64,000 nucleotides of DNA from Aurantiochytrium sp. KH105 (Eukaryota > Sar > Bigyra > Thraustochytrida > Thraustochytriidae), in NCBI GenBank assembly GCA_003116975.1, contig BGKB01000157.1, forward strand, positions 52,967-116,966. The letters are read 5' to 3'. The notes under the pieces are model-generated. The model searched no databases, was not told the DNA's origin, and was given only the letters and a program-made list of their open reading frames with translations. Both the position numbers and the translations under genes were made by a program. This document shows, one piece after another, positions 46,118 through 55,816 of the stretch (positions are counted from its first letter, which is position 1; each line of letters starts with the position of its first letter).

Positions 46118-47689
46118 ATGCCGCGAAGACTTGGAGAGCCGACGATACCCTCAACGGCGGCGCGCACGCGGCAGGCGCAACTCGTCCTTGCGGCCATTGC
46201 CCTGGCAAGCGTGCTCGTCTACATCGCAGGCACATTCGCGCGAGAGGCGCTCGTAGATGTCGATGTCGCGGATGCTCTGTATCGCCCCGTTGTAGTCGAG
46301 TATGGTTTGGAGGAGGACAAGGTTGAAGAGAAAAGCCAAGCCTCCTGCACTTGGAAAGCAAAGGCGTCCATCCTCTCTGAAGACGGCTTCATCACGTCTG
46401 GGTGGACACCGGAACGCAAAAACTATCTCATGGAGCTTGCATGGTTCAACGCGACCACTTTCTATTTGCTTGCGTACAACCGCGAGACGATAGTTATCAA
46501 TGCCAAGACAGGCAGATTTCTTGACAAGAAGAAAGAAGACCTGACGATCGATGCACTCAAGGATTCGATTCGAGATATGGAAGACATCACAGATCATCTT
46601 GATACCCTCTTTGAGCCACGGGACCAAGGCTGTGCTCCGCCTCGCTGCGAGCGGGTTCCCACAATAACCGTTCAAATGGGTGACAAGGAGCTCACGCCAT
46701 ACTTGTGTCACGTGGATGCCAAGGACGTGCGTGCGCAGCCAGCTCGCATGGACTTGTGGCGATACTCACAGCGTCGTGCACACCCGCCGCGTCCCATGGC
46801 AAATGGCCCGCGCTTGAGTATGGTAGCTTCGGTATCGAGTTTTACTCCACACATGATTGAGCTCGTGGAGCATGCGTACAAAATTGAGGTGTCTCACTAC
46901 TATCTGGGCATTTGTGCCAGTGACGAGCTTGTTGCTCAATATCGAGAACACTTAAAAGTTTACATCGACGCGGGCTTCCTTTCAATTCTCGACATTGGTC
47001 TCGCCGCAGAAAAATTCGATGCAAATGTTACAAGTCGCTTTATTTCCATTGTCGCCTGCCGCACCCCCTCGTATCAGATGGCGCTATATGACGCGAAATT
47101 TCACGGCGACGACTTTCTCTATGTCGCTGATGTGGATGAGATTCTCATGCCTCAAACGACGGATATTCGGCTTCCACTCCTCTTGCGCGATGCCGTCGAG
47201 CGGCTACCAATGACATTGGACGAAACTTGCTATGTAGTTTTGCACCCTGATCGCGCCGCCTGGCAAGATAACACCAGGGCGGCAGACAACTCTGGCGCTT
47301 TCTCGCTCGGGGAGCGCTTCCCCTATCGCTGCGACTGCGCCCCACTGCCGCCACTTGAGGGTCGCAGAGTTTCATCAATTAACGACGGCTGTGGTGGCCT
47401 TACGTACGTCAAGGCAATTGCCAATGTTAAGACGATCCACTACTGTAATATTCACGCGCATTCAGCCTGCACAGCCCACGGAATGTCTTTGTACAATTCT
47501 CGGCCTCGCGATGATCCGCGCGCGCGATACTGGGTCGACCCGGACTTATTGAGACTCATGCACTTTACGAATATGTGGGTCTTTCGCTACAAGTCCCAAT
47601 GCAAGGCGCCCAAGGAAATGGGCGAGCCACACCTCGTCGACTCTGAAATTACGCTCGCGCGATTTCAAAATGCACCAGCCTTAACGTAG
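46118..47689 (+). CDS. GT92-family (DUF23-like) type II membrane glycosyltransferase
   Basis: The 523-residue protein has a short basic tail, one membrane anchor (about residues 20-40, QLVLAAIALASVLVYIAGTF), and a lumenal catalytic part. HYYLGICASDELVAQYREHL and GFLSILDIGLA match the N-terminal part of GT92 domains, and FLYVADVDEILMPQ contains the DxD metal-binding motif of this GT-A fold. The start ATG has a perfect GCCACC context. GT92 enzymes add sugars (for example beta-galactosyl) to glycans in the Golgi. The donor and acceptor here are unknown. Several Cys in the C-terminal part (YRCDCAPL, HYCNIHAHSACTAHG) fit a lumenal fold. No intron signs. Confidence 0.8.
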   Translation: MPRRLGEPTIPSTAARTRQAQLVLAAIALASVLVYIAGTFAREALVDVDVADALYRPVVVEYGLEEDKVEEKSQASCTWKAKASILSEDGFITSGWTPERKNYLMELAWFNATTFYLLAYNRETIVINAKTGRFLDKKKEDLTIDALKDSIRDMEDITDHLDTLFEPRDQGCAPPRCERVPTITVQMGDKELTPYLCHVDAKDVRAQPARMDLWRYSQRRAHPPRPMANGPRLSMVASVSSFTPHMIELVEHAYKIEVSHYYLGICASDELVAQYREHLKVYIDAGFLSILDIGLAAEKFDANVTSRFISIVACRTPSYQMALYDAKFHGDDFLYVADVDEILMPQTTDIRLPLLLRDAVERLPMTLDETCYVVLHPDRAAWQDNTRAADNSGAFSLGERFPYRCDCAPLPPLEGRRVSSINDGCGGLTYVKAIANVKTIHYCNIHAHSACTAHGMSLYNSRPRDDPRARYWVDPDLLRLMHFTNMWVFRYKSQCKAPKEMGEPHLVDSEITLARFQNAPALT

Positions 47690-48071
47690 ACGAGAATGAG
47701 ATCTCTTCGCCCTCTATTCTCGCATTCTTATTTGCTTTGTGCAGGTCGAGTGTAGAAGCGTGTAATCGCTTTCTCCTGAACAGAACGACAATGAGGACGA
47801 ATAGGTTAGCCGACGCTTCCTTTCTTATAAAAGAAGTAACCGGTTGGATTGTTGGTAACTCAGACGTGAAGCAGATTCTTGTTGTCTCGAATATTTGCCT
47901 CTATCCAGTATGTGTTCTTACTCATAGAGTACTGATTTGGCAGATGAGTCAAACCTTATTCTCCCGCCCAAGCGACAGGGGGCAAATTCAGGCCAAAGTA
48001 AATAATTGGATTCTTCACTGATTGATTGATTCATTCTGATTGATTGAATTGCTTTGTGGGCATTCTCTTGC
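47690..48071. other. Convergent 3' region with GATT repeats
   Basis: Holds the 3' flanks of the glycosyltransferase and the MBL hydrolase. GATT repeats lie at 48019-48032 and degenerate copies to 48049. Confidence 0.5.
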
Positions 48072-49004
48072 TCATGGCTTGGAAAGAAGTTGCGCCGCGT
48101 TCTGAGAAGGCGCCTCGCAAGCAAGGTGATCGTCATACAATTTGCGAGCAACACCCAAGTAATCCGGGAGAGGTAGGAGGGCAGCGACCGGCTCGGAAGT
48201 GAGAGTGCCTGAGCCGGATTGCTGGAATCGTTCCATGGCCTGCATCATCATGGCATTGGTGTCGCGCTCCTCACTGATGGTGGAGTGCGCAGGCAAGGCG
48301 TAATTGTGACCTGGCAGGACAATCGTGCCCCCAGGCAATGCGGAAAGCCTGGTCAGAGATTTGAGCATTGACGAGACGTTTGACTCGGGCAAGTCCGTGC
48401 GGCCACAACTCATGATAAATAATGTGTCGCCAGTAAAAAGCACACCAGGTGTCTCTGCGTCCGGGGCGAGCAGGAAACAGACACTTCCGGGCGTGTGGCC
48501 AGGGGTAGCCAAGACTTGAAGCTTGAAACGCTCGTTGAGCGGTACGGTATCTCCCTCGTCGAGAGCATGGATCTTGTCCAGAGGAACGCGAGCTTGCTTT
48601 GAGACCGCCTTGGCGTCCTCGCGGCCCACGTAGCAAGCGATGCCACGCTCCACAAAATCGGCAATACCAGGAAGGACAATATCCTCACGCGTTCCTGTCA
48701 TTGCGCGAGGGACAACGCCGCCAGTGTGGTCAAAGTGACGATGCGTCCACACTGCAGCCTTGATGGTAACCTTGAGGTCGTTCTCGCAGACGCGCAAAAC
48801 GCCGTCCACGTCCCAGCATGGATCCACCGCGATGGCCTCGCGGGTCTGCTCATCGCAGACCACATACATGTAATTTGCCATTTGATATGCAAATTGGTGG
48901 ACACGGTTTCCTCTAACATCATTGGCGACCTCGCGTCCGCTCAAGAGCTGCTGCACGCTCACGTCCTTGCCGATCAACTTGGTCGCTTCCTCTACGAGAA
49001 CCAT
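48072..49004 (-). CDS. Metallo-beta-lactamase-fold hydrolase, glyoxalase II-like
   Basis: The 310-residue protein has the MBL metal ligands: WTHRHFDHTGG (H88, H90, D92, H93), TPGHTPGS (H170), FTGDTLF (D193) and LPGHNY (H233). Glyoxalase II enzymes hydrolyse S-lactoylglutathione with such a site, and the phrase TGDTLFIMSCGRTDLPES also resembles ETHE1-type persulfide dioxygenases. The spacing of the C-terminal histidine fits either. I call it glyoxalase II-like without deciding. There is no clear targeting peptide when ATG 49004 is used; the frame extends upstream by 94 low-complexity codons that could include a presequence. Divergent from CWF19L2. Confidence 0.82.
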   Translation of the reverse strand: MVLVEEATKLIGKDVSVQQLLSGREVANDVRGNRVHQFAYQMANYMYVVCDEQTREAIAVDPCWDVDGVLRVCENDLKVTIKAAVWTHRHFDHTGGVVPRAMTGTREDIVLPGIADFVERGIACYVGREDAKAVSKQARVPLDKIHALDEGDTVPLNERFKLQVLATPGHTPGSVCFLLAPDAETPGVLFTGDTLFIMSCGRTDLPESNVSSMLKSLTRLSALPGGTIVLPGHNYALPAHSTISEERDTNAMMMQAMERFQQSGSGTLTSEPVAALLPLPDYLGVARKLYDDHLACEAPSQNAAQLLSKP

Positions 49005-49513
49005 CGTCCCTTCTTCCTGCCGCTCTTCTGAGCGAGTGTCAAGCCTTTGCGAACGAGGTCGCAGCTCCAGCTTTTGACGTCGACTCTCGCGCTCGCGCTC
49101 GCGCTCGCGCAAAAGCGTCAGCGTCCCTCTCGCGCGCCCTCCGGTCTTGCCTTCTGCCAAGTCCGCGCGCGCAGGCGCAGGAGATCTTTGACGAGACGCG
49201 ATGCGTTTCTGCGCGCAAGTCCGCCCACCTCCGAGCCGCGGTCGCGCAAGGTCGGTATTTGAGCGCAACCCCAAACCGGCTTGCAAAAAGGGTTGCGCAG
49301 CCTTGCCCAGTCGCCATCGCTGGTAAAGACGCTACATACCGGCGCGCTGACAGCGCAGCGCGCGAGCGAGCGAGCGAGCTAAGAGGGCGAGGCCGCGGCA
49401 GGCCGAGCGGAGCGGAGACAAGACCTGGCGAGACCCCTCCTTTCCCCTTCTCCGTCCGTTGCGCCGCGAATCCGAAAGTCTTGGCGTCTGTCTCCTCGGC
49501 GCCCTCGCTCGTC
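49005..49513. other. Divergent promoter region, MBL hydrolase and CWF19L2
   Basis: GC-rich leader DNA with GCGCTC hexamers at 49084-49110 next to the MBL gene and a GAGC tract at 49362-49380 next to CWF19L2. Confidence 0.55.
49362..49380. repeat. GAGC tetranucleotide tract in the CWF19L2 leader
   Basis: Four to five GAGC units in sense orientation lie about 135 bases before the CWF19L2 ATG. Confidence 0.85.
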
Positions 49514-51619
49514 ATGGCGGGTCGCGGCGTGCGGTTCGTGGCGAGCTCGGGCGACGACAAGGGCGACGACGCCGCGCGCGCTGCTGAGGAGCAGCTTCGC
49601 GAGGCGGTGCGAGAAGAGCTTGCGTACAAGGCGCGAAAGCGGGAGCGAGAGCTGCGAAAACAAAACCTTTTGCGTGAACTCGCAGAGCAAGAGCTCGCGA
49701 CAAAGACCACTCAATACGTCGTCCCGACTACCGAGGCTACAGAAACAGCGACAGCAACAGCGACGGCGCGCGCCGACGCCCCCGACCAAGACTTTAGCAA
49801 TGATTTAAGCTCGCACAAGAGCAAGCGGAAAGAGAAGCGGAAAAAGGACAGGAAGAGAAGACATCATGCTACGAGCGACGACGAGGACGATGGACAGCAT
49901 AGTGAGGTGAGCGTGGCAAGCTCCAGATCCCGGAAACACAAACGCGAAAAACGGAGCAAAAAGCATAGCAAACACAGCAAACACAACAAACACAACAAGC
50001 ATAGCAAGAAACACAGCAAGAAGCGAAGGAAAAAGTCCAAGTCGAGCTCGAGTCGGCGCGAGCGTTCGCCCTCGTCTGCGTCGTCGGTCTCTTCGGTATC
50101 ATCTCGTTCGCGGGTATCATTCGCACCAGATGAACAGAAACGAGCTTCCATCACGCCCAGTACTGGCGCCACGCTCGCCGATGCACGTCGTGCTGCTGGT
50201 CTCGACTGGTTCGCGCCCGCTTCGACAACCCCAGCAGCAGCCCCTATTGAAGCTGCAGAGCCGCAAAAGCGAAATGAAGCACTGGAAGGACAGCACGTTG
50301 CAACGAAGCCAGTACAAGAATCATCTAATCAAGTCGTTCCAGGAAACCCAAATAAACTCGCAGCCAAGGCGATGCGCGCCAAGCTCAAGGGCGACATGGC
50401 ACTGCATGACAAGATCCAGCGCGAGATTGCAGCCTTGAAAAGTAGCGCACCGGCGGCGGCCCTGCCCAGGACTGCCTCCCGCCCTGAGATGCATCCCGAA
50501 GCTGAGAATGTCTTGGCCCCAGTGGGTCCTGACGGCAGGTATCTTCGTTCGATCGCGCAGGTTCCCGAGGATGGTCAGCGTGTAAGCAGCGCAGACACCC
50601 GGAAGCGTAAACGTGGGCTACTCAGGGATCACGAACTCGCCGCGCACGAAGAAAACATGTCCGTGTCCGAAATGCTTTTGCGTGAAAAGGAAGAGGTTGA
50701 CATGGATCGCGCATTTGCTGAAAATGTACTGAAGCGCAACAGGCATGACAAGCTCAAATACCTTGATGGCAGTCATGGCATGGGCGCAGCTGGCGCAGAC
50801 GATGTCCTCGAATCCGCGGGAGAGGCAAAACAGCTTGCCATGTATCAATCACGGCGGTCGCGCATGACGGAAGCGCGTGGTGCCGAGGCAGACCGGCAAA
50901 GTGCAATCCACGCACATCGACAGGCTGATCGCGCAGAGCGCTCGTGTCCACTCTCTTTCCAGTCGCCGCACTTTAAGCGCCACCTCGTTGCTGTGGTTGG
51001 AGACTATGCGCACCTAATGCTGCCAGTGCACCCGATTGCTCCGGGACATGTGCGCATTGTGCCGCTCGAGGCGGTGCCTGCCATGACTGGCGCCTCTGAG
51101 GGTCTTCGCGCCGAGGTTGCCAAGTTCAAGGCCTTGCTGGAGCGCATGTACGGGGCATCGCAAGATGGTGAAAAACAGAGCCTCGTGTACATGGAGACCG
51201 TTCTTCGGGCGGACCGCGTCGGATGGCACACGTGCATCGAATGTGTTCCTGTCGACGAAGCGGAGGCCGAGATGGTGCCGATCTTTTTCAAAAAGGCGCT
51301 CGTGGAGGCGGGCGACGAGTGGGCGGCAGCCTCGCATAAGGCGATTCCGACGGGTCCGAATCGGCCGCTTGCCCAGGCGATTCCACCCGATTTTGCGTAC
51401 TTTCACGTTGCCTGGGGCGGAGGAGGCTACCCAAGTGGTGGCTACGCGCATCGTATCGAGGACGCGCAACTGTACAAACCAGAGTTCGGCGCCGACATTT
51501 TACGTGGTATTCGGGGCGAGTCAGGTCTTCGTTTCAATCGGCGCCGAGATTCCGAGGTTGTCGAGCGTCGCCGCGTTGCAGACTTCAAGGCGAAATGGGA
51601 TTCTGTCACCTCGAGCTAG
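49514..51619 (+). CDS. CWF19L2: CWF19-like protein 2, spliceosome-associated
   Basis: The 701-residue protein has a Lys/Ser/His-rich N-terminal half (a run of KHSKHNKHNKHSKKHSKK near residue 160) typical of splicing factors. A conserved middle region (MSVSEMLLREKEEVDMDRAF, about 400) precedes the C-terminal CwfJ domains. CwfJ domain 1 reads PHFKRHLVAVVGDYAHLMLP and PGHVRIVPLEAVPAMTGASE, a HIT-like region, and CwfJ domain 2 is around YFHVAWGGGGYPSGGYAHRI. Relatives (yeast Drn1, human CWF19L2) act with the lariat-debranching enzyme during intron turnover. Length is normal for the family. ATG 49514 starts MAGRGVRFVASSG, a typical start; upstream in-frame sequence lacks homology. Confidence 0.93.
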   Translation: MAGRGVRFVASSGDDKGDDAARAAEEQLREAVREELAYKARKRERELRKQNLLRELAEQELATKTTQYVVPTTEATETATATATARADAPDQDFSNDLSSHKSKRKEKRKKDRKRRHHATSDDEDDGQHSEVSVASSRSRKHKREKRSKKHSKHSKHNKHNKHSKKHSKKRRKKSKSSSSRRERSPSSASSVSSVSSRSRVSFAPDEQKRASITPSTGATLADARRAAGLDWFAPASTTPAAAPIEAAEPQKRNEALEGQHVATKPVQESSNQVVPGNPNKLAAKAMRAKLKGDMALHDKIQREIAALKSSAPAAALPRTASRPEMHPEAENVLAPVGPDGRYLRSIAQVPEDGQRVSSADTRKRKRGLLRDHELAAHEENMSVSEMLLREKEEVDMDRAFAENVLKRNRHDKLKYLDGSHGMGAAGADDVLESAGEAKQLAMYQSRRSRMTEARGAEADRQSAIHAHRQADRAERSCPLSFQSPHFKRHLVAVVGDYAHLMLPVHPIAPGHVRIVPLEAVPAMTGASEGLRAEVAKFKALLERMYGASQDGEKQSLVYMETVLRADRVGWHTCIECVPVDEAEAEMVPIFFKKALVEAGDEWAAASHKAIPTGPNRPLAQAIPPDFAYFHVAWGGGGYPSGGYAHRIEDAQLYKPEFGADILRGIRGESGLRFNRRRDSEVVERRRVADFKAKWDSVTSS

Positions 51620-52316
51620 GCCTCTCTATAGGTTCAAAGATTACCCTCTTCATCGACGTCGACAAGACACCCCTCTCTGTAATCATTATGAACTTTATCC
51701 TTGAATGCTATTCTTCGTCCCTCATCTTCTCTTCTCCCACTCGCGTTTACGTCCCATCGCCCTTTTCCCCCAACGCTCTCGCTCGTCTCGTCCCTGCGCG
51801 CTCTCGCCCGCGGCGGCCAAGTCGCTCTCATCCCAGCTGGACTGTCGAACAAGCCGCATTACGTCAACCCGCGGGTCAAACATTTCCCTCTTACAAGCTC
51901 GAGAACCGCCCGTCCGCTCAACGACCGAGTCATGCGCTGGGTCCGGTGGGCGTAGCGCCGAAGGCCCGGAGCCGCAGGTTAGCATCGCAAAGATAGAGAG
52001 CGCGACGCAGAAGCAGAAGCAGAAGCAGATCGCGATCGAGACCGAGCGCGAGCAGCGGGCGCGGACGGAGGACGAGCAGCGGCGCGGACGCACGCGGAGG
52101 CGGAGCGGCGGAGACGGCGACGCGGGAGGCCGCGGCGAGAGTTTCGCGAGGCGCGGCGGCGCGAGGCGCGGCGGCGCGGATCCAGGCTGGCATCGCGGCA
52201 CCAGGCGCGCGAGCGAGCGAGCTAGCGAAGAAAGGCGTCGATCAATCTATCTACCTATCGAACGTGCGAGCGAGCGGGCGGGCGAGCGCGCGCGAGACGG
52301 CAGCGAGGCAGGGAAG
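51620..52316. other. Spacer between CWF19L2 and SND1, GC-rich leader
   Basis: The first part is the CWF19L2 3' flank. From 51990 on there are purine-rich AGCAGA repeats (52009-52025), GGCGCG runs and GAGC tracts (52209-52223, 52265-52290) in the SND1 leader. The SND1 frame is open from 51705 but shows no homology before 52317. Confidence 0.5.
52209..52223. repeat. GAGC tetranucleotide tract in the SND1 leader
   Basis: Three to four GAGC units in sense orientation, about 95 bases before the SND1 ATG; a second degenerate GCGAGC/GGGC run follows at 52265-52290. Confidence 0.8.
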
Positions 52317-55163
52317 ATGGCGACCGGGTTCGCGACGGTGAAGGAGGTGCTCTCGGGCGACACGCTGGTGCTGGTGGGCCAGCCTAAAAATGGCCCGCCG
52401 CCCGAGCTGCGGCTGACGCTGTCTTCGCTGCAGGCGCCGCGGCTGGCGCAAAAGGACAAGGGCGAGGACGAGCCGTTCGCGTGGCAGGCCCGCGAGTTTC
52501 TGCGACGGGCGTGCGTGGGCAAGCTTGTCACCTTCCAGGTGGAGTACTCGGTGGCGAGCATCAACCGTCAGTTTGGCGCGGTGCGGCTCCAGAACGATAC
52601 CAAGGACAACCTGTGCGTGGTCGTCGCGCGCGCCGGCTGGGCGCGCGTGAAGCACGAGGCGCCTGGATCGAACGAGCGCAGTGCAGACTACGACGAGATG
52701 GTGCAGGCGAGCGAGGCCGCGGAAAAGGCCGGTCTTGGCATCTTCAACACGGATCCGGCCGCTGTCCAGGAGGCGGTGCGCGATGTCAAGTTCGAGCCGT
52801 CGAACCCAGAGGTGCTCCTGCGCGAGGTCAAGGGAAAACCGCAGCGTGCCATTGTCGAGTACGTGCGCGACGGTGCAGCCTTCAAGGTGTTTCTTGTGGA
52901 TCACATGGTGTACCTGAATTTGAATCTCGCCGGCGTGCAGTGCCCGCGGTTTCACGGGGCGTTGAGCTCTGGCGATAGCAATGGCAGCAAGGAGGCGCCG
53001 CAGCCGTTTGCACCAGAGGCAAAGTACTTTACCGAGGTCCGACTTTTGAACCGTGACGTACACGTAATGCTGAACGGCATGGACGACCGGCTCAAGACAT
53101 TTTATGGCACCATCGAGCATCCGGCGGGCGACATTAGCGTCGAGCTGCTGCGAAACGGACTTGCGCGCACAATGGACTGGAGCATGCAATTCACCACCAT
53201 CCAGCACGCGACGACGCTGCGCGCGGCGGCGCGCGATGCCAAGAATGCACGGCTGCGCATTTGGAAGGACTACGTTGCTCCCAAGGTCTCTGGGCAAAAG
53301 TCGTACGAAGGCGTAGTGTCGGAAATTGTGAGCGGCGACACGATCTTTGTGCGCATTGGGTCGGCCGTAGACCTTGCTGATGCGCCGTGGAAGTGCAAGG
53401 AGGAGCGCGTGACGCTCTCGTCGATTCGGGCCCCGCGCCTTGGCGCGCGAGGACGCCCGGAGCCGGGCGAGCCGCTTTCCACCGAGGCCCGCGAGCTCTT
53501 GCGCACCAAGGCGCTTGGGAAGCGCTGCAACGTGATGATCGAGTACGAGCGTGCCCCTGCAGAGGGCGCGGTGGGCATGGCGGCCATGCCCCGCAAGTTC
53601 GGCTCCGTGCTCGTGCAGACGCGCAAGGGCCGCAAGAACGTTGCTCTCATGGTCGTTGAAGAGGGTTTGGCCGAGGTTCTCCGTCATCGCGCCGATGACG
53701 AGCGCTCGCAGTACTACGATGAGCTGGCCATTGCGCAGGACGAGGCAAAGAACGCGAAGCGTGGTTTGTTCTCGCCGACGGCAAGCAAGGATGCGAATAC
53801 GGGCAGGCCCCAGGACTTGACGTCGAACAAGGAGCTCGCCCGCGCACACCTTACGACGCTGCAGTCGCGCGGCTCGCCGGGTCTGGAGGCCGGCTCGCAC
53901 CGCGCTGTGGTAGACTACGTGCTGAGCGGATCGCGTCTTCGAGTTGTGATTCCGCAGATGAACTGCATTCTGAACTTTGCGCTCGGCGGTGTAGTGACGC
54001 CGCAACGTGCTCGTCCCGCGATGCACGGGCGTCCGGCAACGTCGGCAGAGCCATGGTCGAACGAGGCGTACGTCTTTGCGCGTTCGCTGTTGCTGCAGCG
54101 CGAGGTGGTCGTGGAGATTGAGTCGATGGACAAGGCCGGCACGGCGATCGGCCAGTGCTGGGTAAAGCGCGGCCAGGACAAGGTCAACGCCTCTGTGCTC
54201 ATGGTACAAATGGGTCTGGCGAGCGTCCACGAGTACTCTGCACGCTACACGTCCGTGGGTGAGGAGCTCAAGCGCGAGATGGCCACGGCTCAGGCCAAAC
54301 GTCTGCGCATGTGGGAAAAGTATGTCCCCGAGGCGGCCGAGGCGGCCACGGGCGGTCCCATGGCGGCCTGGGGGTCCGGGAACGGCGCCGCCTTAGAGAA
54401 CCGTCCTCTCGAAAAGGTTGTGGCTTCGGTCTCGGAGATTGCCAACGGGCACACGTTCTTCATTCAGACGCAATCGGCTGCCGCACAGAGCAAGATGGAG
54501 GCTGTCACGAAGGAAATGCAAGCGCTTGCGAGCCAGCATGGCACCACGCCTGGCGGCGAGGGTCTGATGGAGCCGAGACGGAACCAAATGTGTGTGGCGC
54601 TCTTTGACGATGGTTCGGGCATGGCGTGGTACCGTGCACGGATCTTGTCTGTGATTCGCGAGAGTGGCAACAAGTCGGCGCCTCGTCTTCACATTCGTTA
54701 TGTGGACTTTGGCAACGAGGGAACCGTGGAGATGTCGCACGTGCGCCCGATGCCCAACACGGCGGTGTGCGCCTCGCCTGCATTAGCGCGCGAGTGTGTG
54801 TTGGCTTTCACGAAGACGCCTGCTCTGGATCGCGAGTATGGTCGCGAGGCGGCCATGCTTCTCAGCGACCTTGTCTTTGGCAAGTCGGTGACCGCCAAGC
54901 TCCATCCGAGCAAGAACGAAGAGGGCTACCAGCTGGTTTCCTTGTACCTCAAGGAGGAGGACAAGGCCGAAGACGAGCAGCTCTGCGTCGCAGAGGTTAT
55001 TTTGCGCGAGGGTCTCGGCTATTGCGACAAGCGGACCACGCGCTTTGCGCGGACCAAAGAGGAGACTGATCTCATCAAACTCCTCGAAGATACGGAGCAG
55101 CGTGCGCACCGCAACCACATTAATCTCTGGCGCTATGGCGATCCTCGTGAGGAGGAGGACTAA
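52317..55163 (+). CDS. SND1: Staphylococcal nuclease and Tudor domain protein (Tudor-SN)
   Basis: The 948-residue protein matches SND1/Tudor-SN in length (about 910 in human). Four staphylococcal-nuclease-like domains follow one another: the first at about 1-150 (GFATVKEVLSGDTLVLVGQP, TLSSLQAPRLAQ), the second about 175-325, the third about 335-495 (GVVSEIVSGDTIFVRIGSAV, VTLSSIRAPRLGARG), and the fourth about 520-660. A Tudor domain lies at about 755-840 (MAWYRARILSV, LHIRYVDFGNEGTVEMSHVR), and a partial fifth SN domain ends the protein. Tudor-SN is an RNA-binding cytoplasmic and nuclear factor in transcription, splicing, stress granules and RNA decay. ATG 52317 (MATGFATVKEVLSGD) is the clear start. 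The complementary strand has a long but spurious frame over the same region. Confidence 0.95.
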   Translation: MATGFATVKEVLSGDTLVLVGQPKNGPPPELRLTLSSLQAPRLAQKDKGEDEPFAWQAREFLRRACVGKLVTFQVEYSVASINRQFGAVRLQNDTKDNLCVVVARAGWARVKHEAPGSNERSADYDEMVQASEAAEKAGLGIFNTDPAAVQEAVRDVKFEPSNPEVLLREVKGKPQRAIVEYVRDGAAFKVFLVDHMVYLNLNLAGVQCPRFHGALSSGDSNGSKEAPQPFAPEAKYFTEVRLLNRDVHVMLNGMDDRLKTFYGTIEHPAGDISVELLRNGLARTMDWSMQFTTIQHATTLRAAARDAKNARLRIWKDYVAPKVSGQKSYEGVVSEIVSGDTIFVRIGSAVDLADAPWKCKEERVTLSSIRAPRLGARGRPEPGEPLSTEARELLRTKALGKRCNVMIEYERAPAEGAVGMAAMPRKFGSVLVQTRKGRKNVALMVVEEGLAEVLRHRADDERSQYYDELAIAQDEAKNAKRGLFSPTASKDANTGRPQDLTSNKELARAHLTTLQSRGSPGLEAGSHRAVVDYVLSGSRLRVVIPQMNCILNFALGGVVTPQRARPAMHGRPATSAEPWSNEAYVFARSLLLQREVVVEIESMDKAGTAIGQCWVKRGQDKVNASVLMVQMGLASVHEYSARYTSVGEELKREMATAQAKRLRMWEKYVPEAAEAATGGPMAAWGSGNGAALENRPLEKVVASVSEIANGHTFFIQTQSAAAQSKMEAVTKEMQALASQHGTTPGGEGLMEPRRNQMCVALFDDGSGMAWYRARILSVIRESGNKSAPRLHIRYVDFGNEGTVEMSHVRPMPNTAVCASPALARECVLAFTKTPALDREYGREAAMLLSDLVFGKSVTAKLHPSKNEEGYQLVSLYLKEEDKAEDEQLCVAEVILREGLGYCDKRTTRFARTKEETDLIKLLEDTEQRAHRNHINLWRYGDPREEED

Positions 55164-55816
55164 GGAGTCGGGAGGTCATATGTGAAGAGAGGCCCAGCAC
55201 TTAGGCAGAGACAAAGAACAGAGAGACGGACAATCCATTTCCAAAAGAACGACAAGGTTATTTCATTTTTTCCTTCATTGCATCCCATCCATACTTGAAC
55301 AGAGAATCTTCGTGTCGGAGGACGTAGACAAGCTCGCAAAGAAGAAAATAAGCAAGCAAGCACTGGTGAGTGAGTGGGGGGTTGAGGATGAGACGTTACA
55401 AGTAGGAAACTTGCCACACCACGTGTAGCTGCTGCTATTTTGCCAGCTTCGCTTTTCTCCAGTCTCTCTCTTGACAGCAGCGTCCGCCCATGCGCGAAAA
55501 ACAAAATTGTGAGTCGATAGATTTTAGAAACTAAGCCTAGGACTTCATGGAGCGCAGTCGCCGACATCACACTTGAAGCCTGCCTGCTTGAACAAATTGC
55601 GGTCATTCGCTTCGCTCCTGCACAAACGCACACGCATCTCCTTTTTCTTTGGAAAAAGGAGAAAATGGCAAGAGGAATATGCAAGCTCCGTCGCCACGCA
55701 CAGTCTCGCACAGTGGAGGCGGCCGGTCGAAACGTATACCTGTGACTGCTTTAATCACATGACTCGGGCGATATACGTTGGCGATAAAGGCGTATGGCAA
55801 ATTAAAAAAAAGGCGC
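55164..55816. other. Convergent 3' region of SND1 and the small membrane protein
   Basis: Mixed-composition spacer holding the two 3' flanks. Short frames here are not supported. Confidence 0.45.

Noticed and set aside
52251-54230. Minus-strand 659-codon frame across SND1
   Set aside because: Its residues (His/Arg/Leu-rich) are the antisense reading of strongly C/G-ending codons in SND1. No domain is recognisable.
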